From Bacteroidota bacterium (GTDB lineage Bacteria; Bacteroidota; Bacteroidia; Chitinophagales; Saprospiraceae), in assembly GCA_029781095.1 (NCBI GenBank), contig JAKOXM010000281.1, positions 1 to 49,764 of the forward strand: DNA of 49,764 nt, given 5' to 3'. Shown here piece by piece: positions 8,406 through 17,243 of this stretch. The position numbers and the translations under genes were made by a program. Position 1 is the first letter of the stretch. Each line of letters opens with the position of its first letter. Under the pieces are notes generated by a model. That model saw nothing but the letters and a program-made list of their open reading frames with translations, was not told the DNA's origin and searched no databases.

Positions 8406-9497
8406 ATGTTGCAAAACTGGTTGAAACCCCTTCCCCCCTCATTGCTGAAAACGGGCGAAAACGCTCCCGATTTGCAGTTCGGTAAAAATATTTTGCCTTT
8501 CGGAACACGGCTACCCGATCTGAAAAAGATAAAAATTGCCCTGATCGGTGTAGGAGAAAAAGAAGCCAATACCGTGCGGGAATCCTTGTACAGGATGATT
8601 TTTCCTTTTCCGGAAGGCGCCGTTGCCGATCTTGGCAACCTGCGCAAGGCGGAGGCGTCCCTGCTGATCCCCGTCATCAATGAGTTGCTGGCCAGTCGTA
8701 TACTGCCCGTGATCATCGCCGGCAAGGACGATTTTGCCCGCGCCCAGTTTCTTGCCTATCAGGATGCGAAAGCACTCATTAATATGGTGGCGGTAGATGA
8801 ACGGTTCCGTTTCGGAGGGACCGGCGATGTGTATACGCCGTTGCTCAAACCCGCGCACCCGCTGCTTTTCAATTTCGGGCTCGTTGGGTTGCAGGCCCAT
8901 CAGACAGACCCTGCGGGAGTAGAATTTTTGACAAAAAGCAATTTCGACGTGGTACGCCTCGGCAAATCGCGGTCAGCCATAGAGGAAACCGAGCCGGTGC
9001 TGCGCGATGCCGACCTGCTGGCTTTTCACCTGGGCGCGTTAAAACAAAGCGAAGCGCCCGGCGTGGAGGCGGCCTCGCCTTCCGGTTATTTTACAGAAGA
9101 AGCCTGCCAGTTGTGCCGCTATGCAGGCATGAGCGACAAACTGACCTCATTCGGCATTTATGGCTACCGCCACGAAACCGACCGCGATGCCCAGGCAGCC
9201 CAGACGGCAGCCCAAATGATATGGTATTTCATGGAGGGTTTTTTCAACCGGAAAAATGACTACCCGGTGTCGAAGGCCGGCCTTACCGAATATATTGTCG
9301 AATACCGGCAATTAAACTACCAGCTGACCTTCTGGAAAAGTATAAAAAGCGGTCGCTGGTGGATGCAGGTGCCGGTAGCCACAAAGAAAAAACACGAACG
9401 GCATCGGCTTGTGCCCTGCTCTTACCTCGATTATCAGCAGGCTTGCCGGGAGGAACTGCCCGAAAGGCTGATGCAGGCATTGCAGAGGTTTGGGTAA
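8406..9497 (+). CDS. Arginase/formimidoylglutamase-fold protein with degenerate metal site
   Basis: A 363-residue member of the ureohydrolase fold, in the Bacteroidota branch recognised by EEACQLCRYAGMSDKLTSFG (231-250) and the C-terminal KSGRWWMQVP and LVPCSYLDYQ stretches. The manganese ligands of true arginases are lost. The GGDHS position reads AGKDDF (105-110), DAHxD reads DERFR (131-135), and DxDxxDP reads HLGALKQ (208-214). It is therefore unlikely to be an active arginase; a binding, structural or regulatory role is possible. It is divergent from the amino-acid dehydrogenase and ends 4 bp from convergent lpxK. Confidence 0.82.
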   Translation: MLQNWLKPLPPSLLKTGENAPDLQFGKNILPFGTRLPDLKKIKIALIGVGEKEANTVRESLYRMIFPFPEGAVADLGNLRKAEASLLIPVINELLASRILPVIIAGKDDFARAQFLAYQDAKALINMVAVDERFRFGGTGDVYTPLLKPAHPLLFNFGLVGLQAHQTDPAGVEFLTKSNFDVVRLGKSRSAIEETEPVLRDADLLAFHLGALKQSEAPGVEAASPSGYFTEEACQLCRYAGMSDKLTSFGIYGYRHETDRDAQAAQTAAQMIWYFMEGFFNRKNDYPVSKAGLTEYIVEYRQLNYQLTFWKSIKSGRWWMQVPVATKKKHERHRLVPCSYLDYQQACREELPERLMQALQRFG

Positions 9498-9501
9498 TGC
9501 G

Positions 9502-10569
9502 CTACACCTTGAAATCCATCAGAAATTGCTTCACATCTGCTTGAAATTCAACTTCATCGTTGTCGCAAAACGACACCTGAACGGGTAAAACATACACCGG
9601 CAGGTTCTTTTCCCGCAGAAAATCTTCGTGCAACTCGAGCCGAACCGCGTCCTTTTCCGTGGTAACGATGATTTTGTTTCGATGTGGCAGGGATTCGAAA
9701 CGACGCAAGATGTCAACCAGGTCCGTTTCATCGAAATAGTGATGGTCCTCAAATTCAAGGGTTTGCACCGAGCCGGCCTCTCCTCCGAGGTATTGCAACA
9801 GATAATCGGTGTTGGCAATGGCGCTCACGAGCAGGATATGCGTATCGAGATCCAGCGCGCGGCGGGCATCGGGGCGGAATATTTCGTGCGGCACCCCGTA
9901 TTGATAACGGGAAAAATAAACGCGTTGGCGGGGGTATGGGTCGATCTCCATCAGCAATTCATAACGCTGCTGGGTCGTGAGCTCGGGCGGGCACTTGGTT
10001 ACAATAATAATATCGGCGCGCCGGTACCCATGCCGCCACTCGCGGAGGCGGCCTGCCGGGAGCAACCAGTCGCGGGTAAACGGGTGACTGAACTCGGTGA
10101 GCAGAATATTCAGACCGGGCGTTACTGCCAGGTGCTGAAAGGCGTCGTCGAGCAGCACGCATTGCGTATCAGGGTTGCGCTTTACGAGTTCAGGCACCCC
10201 CAGGGCCCTGCTCTCGCTGACACATACGGGCACATCCGGAAATTTTCTCTTTATCTGGAGCGGTTCATCGCCCGCCTGTTCGGCATTGTCGATCACCGTT
10301 ACGGGGCGATAACCCATCGTTTTGCGACCGTAGCCCCGGCTCAATACAGAGATGCCAATGTGCTGATTGAGCCAGCGCAACAGGTATTCGATGTGCGGCG
10401 ATTTGCCCGCGCCTCCTACCGACAGGTTGCCAACGGAAATCACCGGCAGATCGAAATGTACGCTGCGCAGCACTCCCGAATGGTACAACAGGTTGCGTAT
10501 GCCAATTCCAATGCCATACAGCAGCGCGATCGGCAACAGCAACACCCGTATGACAATGTCTTCGGACAT
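9502..10569 (-). CDS. lpxK: Tetraacyldisaccharide 4'-kinase LpxK
   Basis: LpxK phosphorylates the 4' position of the lipid A disaccharide at the inner membrane, using ATP. The 355-residue product has an N-terminal membrane-associated helix (about 8-28) and the P-loop region GNLSVGGAGKSP at 47-58. The DDAFQH and EFSHPFTRDWLLPAGRLRE stretches typical of the family follow. The start at 10569 (MSEDIVIRVLLLP) avoids the overlap with tRNA-Phe that a longer frame would need. It shows that the organism makes lipid A. It is convergent with the arginase-like gene. Confidence 0.95.
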   Translation of the reverse strand: MSEDIVIRVLLLPIALLYGIGIGIRNLLYHSGVLRSVHFDLPVISVGNLSVGGAGKSPHIEYLLRWLNQHIGISVLSRGYGRKTMGYRPVTVIDNAEQAGDEPLQIKRKFPDVPVCVSESRALGVPELVKRNPDTQCVLLDDAFQHLAVTPGLNILLTEFSHPFTRDWLLPAGRLREWRHGYRRADIIIVTKCPPELTTQQRYELLMEIDPYPRQRVYFSRYQYGVPHEIFRPDARRALDLDTHILLVSAIANTDYLLQYLGGEAGSVQTLEFEDHHYFDETDLVDILRRFESLPHRNKIIVTTEKDAVRLELHEDFLREKNLPVYVLPVQVSFCDNDEVEFQADVKQFLMDFKV

Positions 10570-10621
10570 TCTTGCTGAAATAAAAAATCCCGAAGGCGAC
10601 AGCCCGCGGGACTTTGGTTTG

Positions 10622-10694
10622 TGGTGCCTCCCAGAATCGAACTGGGGACACATGGATTTTCAGTCCATTGCTCTACCATCTGAGCTAAGGCACC
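10622..10694 (-). tRNA. tRNA-Phe (GAA)
   Basis: A 73-nt cloverleaf. The acceptor stem GGTGCCT pairs with AGGCACC and is followed by discriminator A. The D arm is AGCTCAGATGGTAGAGC, the anticodon arm ATGGACTGAAAATCCAT has anticodon GAA, and the T arm is CCCAGTTCGATTCTGGG. CCA is not encoded. Confidence 0.97.
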
Positions 10695-10715
10695 AGCCTT
10701 GTTAAAAAAGCGGGG

Positions 10716-10723
10716 CAAAGATA
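10716..10723 (-). promoter_or_regulatory. Bacteroidota -7 promoter box for tRNA-Phe
   Basis: Minus-strand TATCTTTG, an exact TAnnTTTG match, 21 bp upstream of the tRNA 5' end. Confidence 0.6.
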
Positions 10724-10877
10724 AAGCCTCTTTTCCCAAACGAAGAAGAGAGATTTATGATTTTTTAAAAAAAGACTCGCCAATAAACGCTTCGGCTAAA
10801 TCGGGACGTTACATTCGCAGTCTTTTCGACACAAACCCTTCTCAACTTTATAAACCCTCCATTGCCCAACTAAAAGC

Positions 10878-11690
10878 ATGTTTGCCAATTACTTAGCCTC
10901 CCCATTTGTCTTTTTGTCCCTGTTTTTCCTCTACATGGCCTGGAAAGTGGACAATGAATACTCCATCTGGATGGCCCCCTGCGTGTTACTGTCGGCACTG
11001 ATATTTATTTTCAGTCCGCAACTCAACTGGTGGTGGTACAACCGGCGGCCACCCGCGCTGGAGCCCGGGTTGCGGGCCCTGCTCGAACGGTTTTCCGGGT
11101 TTTACCGGCAACTTTCTCCTCTTGACAAGGAGCGGTTTCGCAATCGGGTGGCGCTGTTTCGCATGGGAACCGACTGGGAGCCCATGGCATTTGAAGGAGA
11201 GGCGGTGCCGCATGACGTGCAGCTGGCGCTCGCTGCTCAGGCCATTATGCTGACTTTCAAACAAACTGAATTTCTATTCCATAAATTTGAAAAGATCATC
11301 GTATTTCCACGGCCGTTCTCCACGCCCGAGTATCCTTTCGATCATGCTTCCGAGATGTATCAGCCCGATGGCTGCATCCTTTTTTCGGCGGAACAGGTCA
11401 TGCTGGGATTTACGAGGCCGGACAGTTGGTATAACGTCGGCTTGCACGAATTTGCAAAAGCCTACGTGCTGACTTATCCCGACGAACCTTATCCGCCTTT
11501 CCAGATGGATGATGTCTGGGAAAAATTAAAATCGGTGAGCGGCATGCCTGCCGGGCACGTGGAGTCGGTCATCGGACTTGCCGGGGTGGAGGTGCTTCCC
11601 GTGGCAATCCATCATTATTTTACCTTTCCGGAACGGTTTGCAAGTGTATTTCCGGAAGAAATGAAAGTGTTTGGAGCAATATTCAGATAG
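10878..11690 (+). CDS. MtfA-like (M90 peptidase family) membrane protein with altered zinc motif
   Basis: The 270-residue protein has two N-terminal membrane helices (about 4-22 and 30-46) and a cytosolic domain like MtfA, the zinc peptidase that in E. coli binds the glucose repressor Mlc. The family's HExxH appears as HEFAK at 190-194: the second zinc histidine is a lysine. The later SWYNVGLHEF context and the C-terminal region with FPERFASVFP still fit MtfA. Peptidase activity is doubtful; a binding role is possible. It is followed 111 bp later by a histidine kinase gene on the same strand. Confidence 0.78.
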   Translation: MFANYLASPFVFLSLFFLYMAWKVDNEYSIWMAPCVLLSALIFIFSPQLNWWWYNRRPPALEPGLRALLERFSGFYRQLSPLDKERFRNRVALFRMGTDWEPMAFEGEAVPHDVQLALAAQAIMLTFKQTEFLFHKFEKIIVFPRPFSTPEYPFDHASEMYQPDGCILFSAEQVMLGFTRPDSWYNVGLHEFAKAYVLTYPDEPYPPFQMDDVWEKLKSVSGMPAGHVESVIGLAGVEVLPVAIHHYFTFPERFASVFPEEMKVFGAIFR

Positions 11691-11801
11691 ATATTGATAA
11701 CGATTACAGGTTCATGTACAAGAAATCAGGCCAAACCCCGTCCTTTGTTTTAAAACTTGTGTGCGCTGCACGAAGTGTAATTAATCATCAAAAAAGCAAG
11801 T

Positions 11802-13328
11802 ATGCTGCCAATCCTTACACCGCCCCGGCCTAAACTCTTGTGGCTCCTGGTAGCAGGTGTTTTTGCCGCCGACTTATTGTTGCCAAGTCACTGGGATGTA
11901 AGTTTCGGCTATCTGCTGGCCTTATTCCTGGCGGTATCATTTAAGGAAAAAAGCGATGTGCTGTTGCTGGCAGTCATTATTACAGTGCTGTCCGTCATCG
12001 CTGCCGTGCTCAAACCCCAGGAGGCGCCGCTGGAAGAAACGATGTTCGAAAGGCTGCCCGCCATTGCCGGCATCTGGGCCTTCGGATTTTTCGTCATCCG
12101 GTTTATTGCCTTGCGCGAAGAGGAGCAGCAACAGGAAGGGCGGTTTAAGGCGCTGTTCGAACACGCAACCAACGGTATTCTGTTGCTCGACAGGTCCGGA
12201 AAAATTTTAATGGCCAACCCTGCCGCGGAAGCGCTTTTCGGGTATGAACCGGGTGAAATATCCGGCCAAACGGTGGAGTCGCTTATGCCGGCTCGTTTTG
12301 CGAAACACCACGAAGCGAACCGGGAGCATTACCACCAGAACCCGCAGCCGCGCAGCATGGGTATCGGACTTGATCTGTTCGGTTTGAAAAAAGATTCTTC
12401 GGAATTTCCGGTAGAGATCAGCCTGAGCCCTTTTCGCACGAAAGAAGGCGAATTTGTCGTCGCTTTTGTCGTCGACAACACCTACCGGAAAAGTTATGAA
12501 AACTCGATCCTGCAACAAAAGCAGGAACTGGGCGCCCTGAGCGCCGCATTACAAAAACTCAACGAAAAACTGGAAAGCAAGGTGCAGGAACGGACGCATG
12601 AGCTGGAACTGGCCAAAAACGATCTGGCCCTCGCCCTTGAAAAAGAGCGCGAACTGGGCGAATTGAAAAGCCGTTTTGTCAGCATGGCCTCGCACGAGTT
12701 TCGAACGCCGCTTACAGCCGTTTTGTCGTCATCGGCTCTCATCAGTCAATACGCCTTGCGACAGGATTTTGAAAACGTAAAAAAGCATGCAGAACGCATC
12801 AAAAGTTCGGTAAATGGATTGAACTCCATACTCACCGAATTCTTGTCGCTGGGCCGCCTGGATGAGGACCGAATCAGGCCGAATCTGGAAAATATAGACC
12901 TCAAAACCTGTATCGACGGCGTGTACCAGGAGATAAAAAGCCTGTTCAAAACCGGACAAACGTTTGAACACATACATGAAGGTGGCGATGCGGCCCAAAT
13001 GGACAACGCATTGGTAAGGAATATTCTTATCAACCTGATATCCAATGCAATAAAATACTCTCCTGAAAATTCCAAAATCACTGTTTTTAGTAAAATCGGA
13101 AAAAATGCGACCCGAATATCCGTCCGGGATCATGGGATCGGCATCCCGGAACCAGAACAGAAACACCTGTTCGACCGCTTTTTCCGGGCAAGCAATGCTA
13201 CCAATATACAGGGGACCGGCCTCGGTCTCTACATTGTTCAGCGGTACGCTGAAATGACGGGCGGGCAGGTTGGCTTCCAAAGCGAACCTGAAAAAGGCAG
13301 CGAGTTTTGGGTGGAATGGCCCCATTGA
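11802..13328 (+). CDS. Membrane-bound PAS sensor histidine kinase
   Basis: A 508-residue kinase with four hydrophobic segments in the first 105 residues. A PAS domain follows (about 115-235, FEHATNGILLLDRSGKI), then a coiled coil (about 240-285), a HisKA dimerisation domain with phospho-acceptor H298 in ASHEFRTPL, and a HATPase domain with N, G1 and G2 boxes (NLISNAIKYSP, DHGIGIP, GTGLGLYI). No response regulator is adjacent. It lies just upstream of the cbb3 operon on the same strand, so sensing redox or oxygen state is a reasonable guess. No haem- or flavin-binding residue was identified in the PAS domain. Confidence 0.92.
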   Translation: MLPILTPPRPKLLWLLVAGVFAADLLLPSHWDVSFGYLLALFLAVSFKEKSDVLLLAVIITVLSVIAAVLKPQEAPLEETMFERLPAIAGIWAFGFFVIRFIALREEEQQQEGRFKALFEHATNGILLLDRSGKILMANPAAEALFGYEPGEISGQTVESLMPARFAKHHEANREHYHQNPQPRSMGIGLDLFGLKKDSSEFPVEISLSPFRTKEGEFVVAFVVDNTYRKSYENSILQQKQELGALSAALQKLNEKLESKVQERTHELELAKNDLALALEKERELGELKSRFVSMASHEFRTPLTAVLSSSALISQYALRQDFENVKKHAERIKSSVNGLNSILTEFLSLGRLDEDRIRPNLENIDLKTCIDGVYQEIKSLFKTGQTFEHIHEGGDAAQMDNALVRNILINLISNAIKYSPENSKITVFSKIGKNATRISVRDHGIGIPEPEQKHLFDRFFRASNATNIQGTGLGLYIVQRYAEMTGGQVGFQSEPEKGSEFWVEWPH

Positions 13329-13477
13329 ACTGGCAGTTTCAGCAAATAACCACCTGCCCTGCGCCGCGGGGCCCCGTCTCCGGGGCCTGCAAATGATGTT
13401 ACCACAGAAGATTGCCGTGGTCATCCCTCCTGAGTTTCGACTTTCCAGAGCGACCACGACAAAAATCACTCTTGTAC

Positions 13478-13491
13478 CTGACCTGTATCAT
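13478..13491. promoter_or_regulatory. Possible Crp/Fnr-type operator upstream of the cbb3 operon
   Basis: TGACCTGTATCA has the TGA-N6-TCA symmetry of Fnr/Crp half-sites, within CTGAC-N4-ATCAT (7 of 10 positions of TTGAT-N4-ATCAA). It lies about 60 bp before ccoS, and a Crp/Fnr gene sits at the other end of the operon. A match this short is weak evidence. Confidence 0.22.
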
Positions 13492-13551
13492 CATTCGCCT
13501 TTTCGGGCTAAATGCATCTTGCACCCGTTTTTAACGAATCCGTCAGGTGCA

Positions 13552-13764
13552 ATGAAAATCATGCTGTTACTGATCCTGTTGAGTTTGCTGCTTGCTGCCG
13601 GCTTTCTGCTTGTTTACCTGTGGGCGGCGCGCAATGGCCAGTTCGACGATGACTTCACACCTGCTGTGCGGATACTATTCGATGATAAAATCCAGGAAAA
13701 AGATGACCAGGAGCCCGAGCCCATTTTCAAGGAAGAGCCGGCCGGGAACACAGAGATAAAATGA
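13552..13764 (+). CDS. ccoS: cbb3-type oxidase assembly protein CcoS
   Basis: A 70-residue protein with one N-terminal membrane helix (about 3-25), then the CcoS signature NGQFDDDFTPAVRILFDD (28-45) and an acidic tail. CcoS is needed for cofactor insertion into cbb3 oxidase. The ATG at 13552 is chosen because the upstream part of the open frame overlaps the kinase gene and has no membrane or CcoS features. It ends 19 bp before ccoNO and starts the oxidase operon. Confidence 0.93.
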   Translation: MKIMLLLILLSLLLAAGFLLVYLWAARNGQFDDDFTPAVRILFDDKIQEKDDQEPEPIFKEEPAGNTEIK

Positions 13765-13783
13765 TGAACCTAATTCTCTCTTT

Positions 13784-15919
13784 ATGAGTAACATACAACA
13801 ATTTCAGTACGACAACAAAATTGTAAGGGCCTTTGGAGTGGCCTCTTTTGTCTTTGGGGTGGTAGGTATGTTGGTAGGGCTGATTATCGCTTTCCAACTC
13901 ATCTTCCCATCGCTCAACCTGGGCCCATGGCTCACTTTCGGGCGCTTGCGTCCGTTGCACACAAATGCCGTGATCTTCGCTTTCGTCGGCAACGGCATTT
14001 TTACGGGTGTTTATTACTCCCTGCAGCGACTGCTGAAAACACGAATGTGGAGCGATAAACTATCCTGGATACACTTCTGGGGATGGCAGATCATCATTGC
14101 CTGTGCTGCTGTGTCGCTGCCTATGGGCCTGACAACCAGTGGCGAGTATTCCGAATTGATCTGGCCGCTGGATATCCTGATCGCTCTGATCTGGGTTGTG
14201 TTCGGGATCAATATGTTCGGTACGATCCTCACCCGCCGGGAAAATCACCTGTACGTCGCAATATGGTTTTACATCGCTACCTGGGTAACGGTTGCGGTTT
14301 TGCATATTGTGCGCAGTTTTGAATTGCCGGTGACCTTTACGCAAAGTTATCCTTTGTTTTCAGGCGTGCAGGAGGCCCTGGTGCAGTGGTGGTATGGTCA
14401 CAATGCCGTGGCGTTCTTCCTCACCACACCCTACCTGGGTATGATGTATTATTTCCTGCCGAAGGCAGCCAACCGTCCGGTGTATTCCTACCGGCTTTCC
14501 ATCGTACACTTCTGGGCGCTGATCTTTATTTACATCTGGGCAGGGCCGCACCACCTGCTGTATTCCACGCTGCCCGACTGGGTTCAATCACTGGGTACCG
14601 TATTCAGCATCATGCTCATCGCACCTTCGTGGGGTGGTATGCTCAACGGCCTGCTCACACTGCGCGGCGCATGGGACCGTGTTCGCCAGGATCCGGTGCT
14701 TAAATTTATGGTGGTTGCCGTGACCGCTTATGGTATGGCCACTTTCGAAGGGCCGATGCTGTCCATCAAATCAGTAAACGCTATCAGCCACTTCACAGAC
14801 TGGACGATCGCGCACGTACACGTCGGCGCGCTTGGCTGGAACGGCTTCCTCACCTTCGGCGTGCTTTACTGGTTATGGCCGAGAATGTACCGGACGGAAC
14901 TGTATTCCAAACAGTTAGCCAACGTGCACTTCTGGCTCGGCACACTCGGTATTATCATATATGCCGTTCCGCTGTACTGGGCGGGCTGGACACAGGCCCT
15001 GATGTGGAAAGAATTCACGCCGGAAGGCACGCTGGCGTGGGGTAACTTCCTTGACACGGTGAAGCAAATAATCCCGATGTATGCTATTCGGGCATTCGGC
15101 GGCACCATCTTTTTTACCGGAGTACTGCTGGGTGTATATAATCTCATTAAAACGGCGCAGCAAGGCACTTTCATGGCTAATGAACCCGCCGAAGCACCTG
15201 CACGCGAACATCGCCCGGAAGCAGTGGCCACTGACGGTCACTGGCACCGCTGGATCGAAGGCCGGCCGATGCAAATGCTGTTGTGGAGCACCATCCTGAT
15301 CGCCATCGGCGGCATCGTACAGATTATCCCGATGGTATTTATTGAAAGCCAGGTGCCGAAAATTTCCACCGTGAAACCCTATACCCCGCTCGAACTCACC
15401 GGACGCGACATCTATATCCGCGAAGGTTGCGTGGGCTGCCACTCGCAAATGATCAGGCCTTTCCGGTCGGAGACCGAACGCTACGGAGAATATTCAAAAT
15501 CAGGCGAATACATATATGACCGGCCCTTCCTTTGGGGAAGCAAGCGCACCGGCCCCGATCTTTGGCGCGAAGGCGGCAAATACCCGGACAGCTGGCACTA
15601 CAACCACATGTATGACCCGACGACCATGTCGCCCGGATCGATCATGCCGGCCTATCCGCACCTGCTCGAACAGGAACTGGACCTCTCGACCCTGCCTGCC
15701 AAGATTTCGGCGCTGCGCAAACTCGGGACGCCCTATCCACGGGATTTTGAAAAATATGCCGTCGGAAACGCAGGTGAACAAGCCAAAAAAATAGCGGAAA
15801 GTCTGGCCTCACAGGGCGTAAAAGACCAGGGGATAGAGACGAAAGAAATCGTAGCCATTATCGCCTATTTGCAACGGCTTGGCACCGATATCAAGGTGCA
15901 GCCGGGCGCTAACCAATAA
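13784..15919 (+). CDS. ccoNO: Fused cbb3 cytochrome oxidase subunits I and II (CcoN-CcoO)
   Basis: A 711-residue inner-membrane protein uniting the catalytic subunit and the monohaem c subunit of the high-affinity cbb3 oxidase. The CcoN part (about 1-465) has the CuB ligands H206 (YGHNAV) and H256-H257 (GPHHLLY), plus the HVHVGALGWNG haem-ligand region. A linker of about 30 residues leads to a membrane anchor (MQMLLWSTILIAIGG) and the CcoO domain, with haem c motif CVGCH at 549-553 and a likely axial methionine in SIMPAY. The fusion replaces the separate ccoN and ccoO genes of proteobacteria and is known in Bacteroidota. Confidence 0.96.
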   Translation: MSNIQQFQYDNKIVRAFGVASFVFGVVGMLVGLIIAFQLIFPSLNLGPWLTFGRLRPLHTNAVIFAFVGNGIFTGVYYSLQRLLKTRMWSDKLSWIHFWGWQIIIACAAVSLPMGLTTSGEYSELIWPLDILIALIWVVFGINMFGTILTRRENHLYVAIWFYIATWVTVAVLHIVRSFELPVTFTQSYPLFSGVQEALVQWWYGHNAVAFFLTTPYLGMMYYFLPKAANRPVYSYRLSIVHFWALIFIYIWAGPHHLLYSTLPDWVQSLGTVFSIMLIAPSWGGMLNGLLTLRGAWDRVRQDPVLKFMVVAVTAYGMATFEGPMLSIKSVNAISHFTDWTIAHVHVGALGWNGFLTFGVLYWLWPRMYRTELYSKQLANVHFWLGTLGIIIYAVPLYWAGWTQALMWKEFTPEGTLAWGNFLDTVKQIIPMYAIRAFGGTIFFTGVLLGVYNLIKTAQQGTFMANEPAEAPAREHRPEAVATDGHWHRWIEGRPMQMLLWSTILIAIGGIVQIIPMVFIESQVPKISTVKPYTPLELTGRDIYIREGCVGCHSQMIRPFRSETERYGEYSKSGEYIYDRPFLWGSKRTGPDLWREGGKYPDSWHYNHMYDPTTMSPGSIMPAYPHLLEQELDLSTLPAKISALRKLGTPYPRDFEKYAVGNAGEQAKKIAESLASQGVKDQGIETKEIVAIIAYLQRLGTDIKVQPGANQ

Positions 15920-15929
15920 AGTTGATACC

Positions 15930-16013
15930 GTTGATGGAGGTTTACAGGATTGGGGCGCAGGTTTGACGCCAAAATTTTATAAACCTTCATCGACTTCTTA
16001 AACCTTCATCAAC
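15930..16013. repeat. Intergenic inverted and direct repeats between ccoNO and ccoQ
   Basis: GTTGATGGAGGTTTA at 15930-15944 is matched in inverse by TAAACCTTCATCAAC at 15999-16013 (one mismatch). A direct copy, TAAACCTTCATCGAC, lies at 15980-15994. These may form a hairpin or be tandem protein sites; they are too regular to be background. Confidence 0.5.
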
Positions 16014-16023
16014 TGTAAAAATT

Positions 16024-16182
16024 ATGTACAAATACCTGCTTCAATCTGTGGAAGGCATACAGTGGTTCGGCATTGCGGCATTGCTGTTGTTTTTCGGCAC
16101 TTTTTGTTTCGTAGCGATCCGGGCAATCTTTTCCAGAAGGGAAGAAATGCAGCGGATGGCCGAAATGCCTTTAGAAGACTGA
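16024..16182 (+). CDS. ccoQ: Small CcoQ-like subunit of cbb3 oxidase
   Basis: A 52-residue open frame begins MYKYLLQSVEGIQWFG, has one membrane helix (about 14-34) and a charged tail (SRREEMQRMAEMPLED). Size, topology and position between the CcoN-O fusion and CcoP match CcoQ, the small subunit that stabilises the oxidase. Sequence conservation in this family is low, so the assignment rests mainly on context. It ends 40 bp before ccoP. Confidence 0.8.
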   Translation: MYKYLLQSVEGIQWFGIAALLLFFGTFCFVAIRAIFSRREEMQRMAEMPLED

Positions 16183-16222
16183 TCGAGTTCACCTAATTTC
16201 CTGTTTTTCAATTTTTTGAAAA

Positions 16223-17188
16223 ATGAAATCAAAAAAATATTTGCTCATTATTTTATTTCTGGCAGACGCCCTTGCAGGGTGGAGCCAAGCCGTGCAGACA
16301 ACGACTGCTACTGCCGCACCCGATGCCGGTATGCAACGGTTTCCGGATATTATGACGGTGATTTTAGCCGCTTCGGGTTCGTTGCTTTTCATTGTGGCCA
16401 TGATTTACGTCATCAAGGTCAACCAGTTTCTCTATAAAAGGGTACTGACGCTCGAAGCGCAAAAGAGCGGAGCCGCCCTGCCTGAGGAATCGCCGGCGCC
16501 CGCTGCGGCCAAAGCCGACAGCTTCTGGACCGATGTTCGCAAAAAATACTGGGAAGACGCCGTGCCCATCGAGCGAGAGGGTGAAATCACGCTGGGCCAC
16601 GCTTACGACGGCATTCGCGAGCTGGATAACCGACTGCCCCCGTGGTGGGTCAATATGTTTTTCCTGACAATTATCTGGGCCGTCGGCTACATGTGGTATT
16701 ATCACTGGGGAGGCAGCGGCGCCTCGTCGGCAGAGGAATATAAAACGGAAGTGGAAGTTGCCAAAAAGCAGATTGCAGTGGCGTTGGCGGGCAAAGCCAA
16801 TGATATCGATGAATCGAATGTTACAGCTCTGACCGATCCGGCCGCCCTGGGCGAGGGAGAATTGATTTTCAAAAACACCTGTGCTGCCTGTCATGGACAA
16901 AAAGGAGAAGGCCTCGTTGGTCCAAACTTCACCGATGACTACTGGATTCACGGAGGCGGCATCAAAAACATTTTTAAAACCATCAAATACGGCGTACCGG
17001 AAAAGGGTATGATTTCATGGCAGTCGCAGTTGAAACCTGTTGACATGCAGCATGTTGCAAGTTATATTCTTACACTTCGGGGCACCAATCCGCCAAATCA
17101 GAAAGCACCGCAGGGTCAGATTTGGACGGAAGGCGCAACCCAGGATTCGACAGCAGCGGGTTCCACCCCGGGTCAGGGCCCTAAATAA
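16223..17188 (+). CDS. ccoP: cbb3 oxidase subunit III (CcoP), single-haem form
   Basis: A 321-residue c-type cytochrome that passes electrons to CcoO and CcoN. It has an N-terminal signal or helix (about 5-22), a second helix (about 45-66) and the CcoP signature HAYDGIRELDNRLPPWW, followed by the membrane anchor ending YMWYYHWG. One haem c site, CAACH, is at 220-224, with a likely axial methionine in KGMISW. Proteobacterial CcoP has two CxxCH sites; one site is the usual Bacteroidota form. The C terminus is a flexible Pro/Gly/Thr-rich tail. Confidence 0.95.
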   Translation: MKSKKYLLIILFLADALAGWSQAVQTTTATAAPDAGMQRFPDIMTVILAASGSLLFIVAMIYVIKVNQFLYKRVLTLEAQKSGAALPEESPAPAAAKADSFWTDVRKKYWEDAVPIEREGEITLGHAYDGIRELDNRLPPWWVNMFFLTIIWAVGYMWYYHWGGSGASSAEEYKTEVEVAKKQIAVALAGKANDIDESNVTALTDPAALGEGELIFKNTCAACHGQKGEGLVGPNFTDDYWIHGGGIKNIFKTIKYGVPEKGMISWQSQLKPVDMQHVASYILTLRGTNPPNQKAPQGQIWTEGATQDSTAAGSTPGQGPK

Positions 17189-17200
17189 AAATATTTTCTG

Positions 17201-17243
17201 GCGCCGGCCGACTGGAATTTTATCCTTCTTGTCAGGCCGGCGC
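17201..17243 (+). terminator. Stem-loop between ccoP and ccoG
   Basis: A perfect 9-bp GC stem (GCGCCGGCC with GGCCGGCGC) encloses a 25-nt loop and is followed by ATTTTAAATTTTT. It may terminate part of the transcripts after the structural genes, or stabilise the upstream mRNA. The long loop makes a full terminator uncertain. Confidence 0.45.

Noticed and set aside
13370-13387. GGCCCC-GTCTCC-GGGGCC hairpin after the histidine kinase as a terminator
   Set aside because: There is no T-run after the stem, so it cannot be called a rho-independent terminator.
13784-17188. CcoN-CcoO fusion and single-haem CcoP as novelties
   Set aside because: Both are usual for cbb3 oxidases of this phylum.
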